Origin: AWTP1-13 sp044868325
GTDB taxonomy: Bacteria > Pseudomonadota > Alphaproteobacteria > Rhizobiales > Hyphomicrobiaceae
Assembly (NCBI GenBank): GCA_044868325.1
Contig: JBIOWI010000235.1
Coordinates: 1-5,390 of the forward strand
DNA: 5,390 nucleotides
Direction of reading: 5' to 3'
Shown: positions 4,356 to 5,390 of the stretch, piece by piece
How the letters are laid out: each line of letters opens with the position of its first letter
Numbering within the stretch: the stretch's first letter is position 1
Notes under the pieces: generated by a model
The model's input: the letters and a program-made list of their open reading frames with translations, nothing else
Told to the model about the DNA's origin: nothing
Database searches by the model: none
Program-made: the position numbers and the translations under genes

Positions 4356-5345
4356 ATGCGTGAATACACGCCCGAGAACATCACCGACGCCGTCATCGAG
4401 CAGATGTCGCCGACACCCGACCCGCGCATGAAGGAGATCATGGAGAGCGCGGTGCGCCACCTGCACGCCTTCGCGCGCGAGGTGAAGCTGACGCCGGCCG
4501 AGTGGATCAAGGGCATCGAGTTCATGACCAAGGTCGGCCAGATGTGCACCCCAGCGCGGCAGGAGTTCATCCTGCTGTCGGACACGTTGGGCCTGTCGGC
4601 GCTCGTCAACATCATGCACGACAAGACCAAGATGGAGGAGGCGACCGGCGCCAGCCTGCTTGGGCCGTTCTTCCGCGAGAACGCGCCGCGGTTCGAGGAC
4701 GGCGCCAGCATCGCCAAGACGGAGAAGGGCGGCCAGGAGATCGTGCTCTACGGCCGCGTCACCAATGTGCAGGGCCAGCCGCTGCCCAATGCCATGCTCG
4801 CGGTCTGGCAGACGGCTGCCGACGGCCGCTACGACATCCAGAACAGCGTCGAGGAGATCGACTGCCGCGGCGTCTTCTTCACCGACCAGGACGGCAACTA
4901 CCTCGTCCGCACAGTGAAGCCGCTCGGCTACTACGTCCCGCTCGACGGCCCGGTGGGGGCGATGGTGCTGGCCCAGAAGCGCCACGGCAAGCGCCCCGCG
5001 CACATCCACTTCCTGGTGGCGGCGCCAGGCTACCGCGAGCTGGTCACGGCGCTCTATCTCGCCGGCGACGAGCATCTTGAGGACGACGTGGTGTTCGGCG
5101 CCTCCGGCGACCTGGTGGTGGAGGTGAAGAGCAACGACCCGGCCTGCCCGCTCCAGGGGCTGCCAAGCGTCCACTTCGATTTCAGCCTGGCGCGCGAGAG
5201 CGAGGCCGACAAGGCGGCCGGCCGCGTCGGCGCCGACCCGGCCCAGGTCACCGGGTCGAGCAGCGGCCAGCCCACCGGCCCCTACGGCGCACCGCCGCCG
5301 GAGGTCCTGGCGGCCGAGCGGGAGCGGAAGAGGGCGCCTTCATAG
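4356..5345 (+). CDS. Intradiol ring-cleavage dioxygenase (catechol/hydroxyquinol 1,2-dioxygenase family)
   Basis: The 329-residue cytoplasmic enzyme should open a catechol-type ring between the two hydroxyls with O2 and non-heme Fe(III), giving a muconate or maleylacetate product. The N-terminal helical dioxygenase domain spans about 10-115 and includes LLGPFFRE (101-108), closer in style to hydroxyquinol than catechol enzymes. The catalytic beta-sandwich spans about 125-280. Iron ligands expected from Acinetobacter catechol 1,2-dioxygenase are all present: Tyr159 (GRYDIQ), Tyr192 (GYYVPLDGPVG), His216 and His218 (RPAHIHF), plus Arg213 matching its conserved active-site Arg. After about 280 it has a low-complexity Gly/Pro/Ser tail ending in charged ERERKRAPS, outside the normal fold. 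ATG 4356 has a good Shine-Dalgarno. It stands alone: no muconate cycloisomerase, maleylacetate reductase or LysR gene is in view, so the substrate is unresolved. It is divergent from the dehydrogenase operon. Confidence 0.92.
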   Translation: MREYTPENITDAVIEQMSPTPDPRMKEIMESAVRHLHAFAREVKLTPAEWIKGIEFMTKVGQMCTPARQEFILLSDTLGLSALVNIMHDKTKMEEATGASLLGPFFRENAPRFEDGASIAKTEKGGQEIVLYGRVTNVQGQPLPNAMLAVWQTAADGRYDIQNSVEEIDCRGVFFTDQDGNYLVRTVKPLGYYVPLDGPVGAMVLAQKRHGKRPAHIHFLVAAPGYRELVTALYLAGDEHLEDDVVFGASGDLVVEVKSNDPACPLQGLPSVHFDFSLARESEADKAAGRVGADPAQVTGSSSGQPTGPYGAPPPEVLAAERERKRAPS

Positions 5346-5373
5346 GCGGCCTGCTCCGGGAAGCAGAGGTGAC

Positions 5374-5388
5374 GGAGAGAGGGGAATG
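5374..5388 (+). promoter_or_regulatory. Possible ribosome site and start codon of a further gene
   Basis: A purine-rich run starting GGAG (5374-5377) and continuing to GGGG (5381-5384) precedes ATG 5386-5388 at the window edge. The spacing suits a start, 40 bases after the dioxygenase stop. Only five bases of the putative frame are visible, so this is tentative. Confidence 0.25.
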
Positions 5389-5390
5389 GG

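Noticed and set aside
4308..5174. Minus-strand open frame (288 codons) opposite the dioxygenase
   Set aside because: The plus strand has complete iron ligands and a good ribosome site; the antisense product has no recognisable motif.
5351..5366. Possible terminator hairpin after the dioxygenase (CTGCT...AGCAG)
   Set aside because: The stem is only 5 bp and no T-run follows; the purine-rich run after it looks more like a ribosome site for another gene.

Overview
The window is GC-rich, densely coding DNA with strong GC preference at third codon positions. This suggests a high-GC proteobacterium. An alphaproteobacterium (Hyphomicrobiales-like) is my best guess from gene content and style, but nothing here fixes the taxon. 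There is no rRNA, tRNA, CRISPR array, transposase or other mobile element.

Layout. (1) Positions 1-200 hold the last 65 codons of an unrecognised plus-strand protein. (2) Two plus-strand paralogues of the YafK/DpaA branch of YkuD-type (L,D-transpeptidase fold) peptidoglycan enzymes follow at 225-1064 and 1206-2168. The first has an N-terminal membrane anchor; the second has a cleavable-looking signal peptide and an Ala/Arg-rich C-terminal tail. The gap between them holds a three-unit 15-bp tandem repeat, a small hairpin and a near-perfect palindrome. (3) On the minus strand, a PQQ-type sugar (L-sorbosone-like) dehydrogenase (4044-2758) is followed 8 bp later by a diheme cytochrome c of the c4 type (2749-2147). 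The cytochrome gene overlaps the second YafK gene tail-to-tail by 22 bp. (4) A 311-bp divergent intergenic region (4045-4355) carries a 14-bp tandem repeat, inverted repeats and a candidate promoter. (5) A plus-strand intradiol ring-cleavage dioxygenase of the catechol/hydroxyquinol 1,2-dioxygenase family lies at 4356-5345. After it comes a possible ribosome binding site and start codon of a further gene cut by the window edge.

How the genes work together. The two YafK-like proteins should act on the periplasmic cell wall, where this family forms or removes links to peptidoglycan. The dehydrogenase and cytochrome look like a periplasmic electron-transfer pair: substrate oxidation at PQQ, then electrons to the diheme cytochrome and on to the respiratory chain. 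The dioxygenase is cytoplasmic and cleaves a catechol-type ring. It shares a divergent control region with the dehydrogenase operon, so co-regulation is possible but not shown.

I found no clearly new system. The points most worth a second look are the YafK pair with different membrane topologies, the 15-bp repeat whose frame-preserving units form a 17-codon ORF overlapping a stop codon, and the repeat-rich divergent promoter region.
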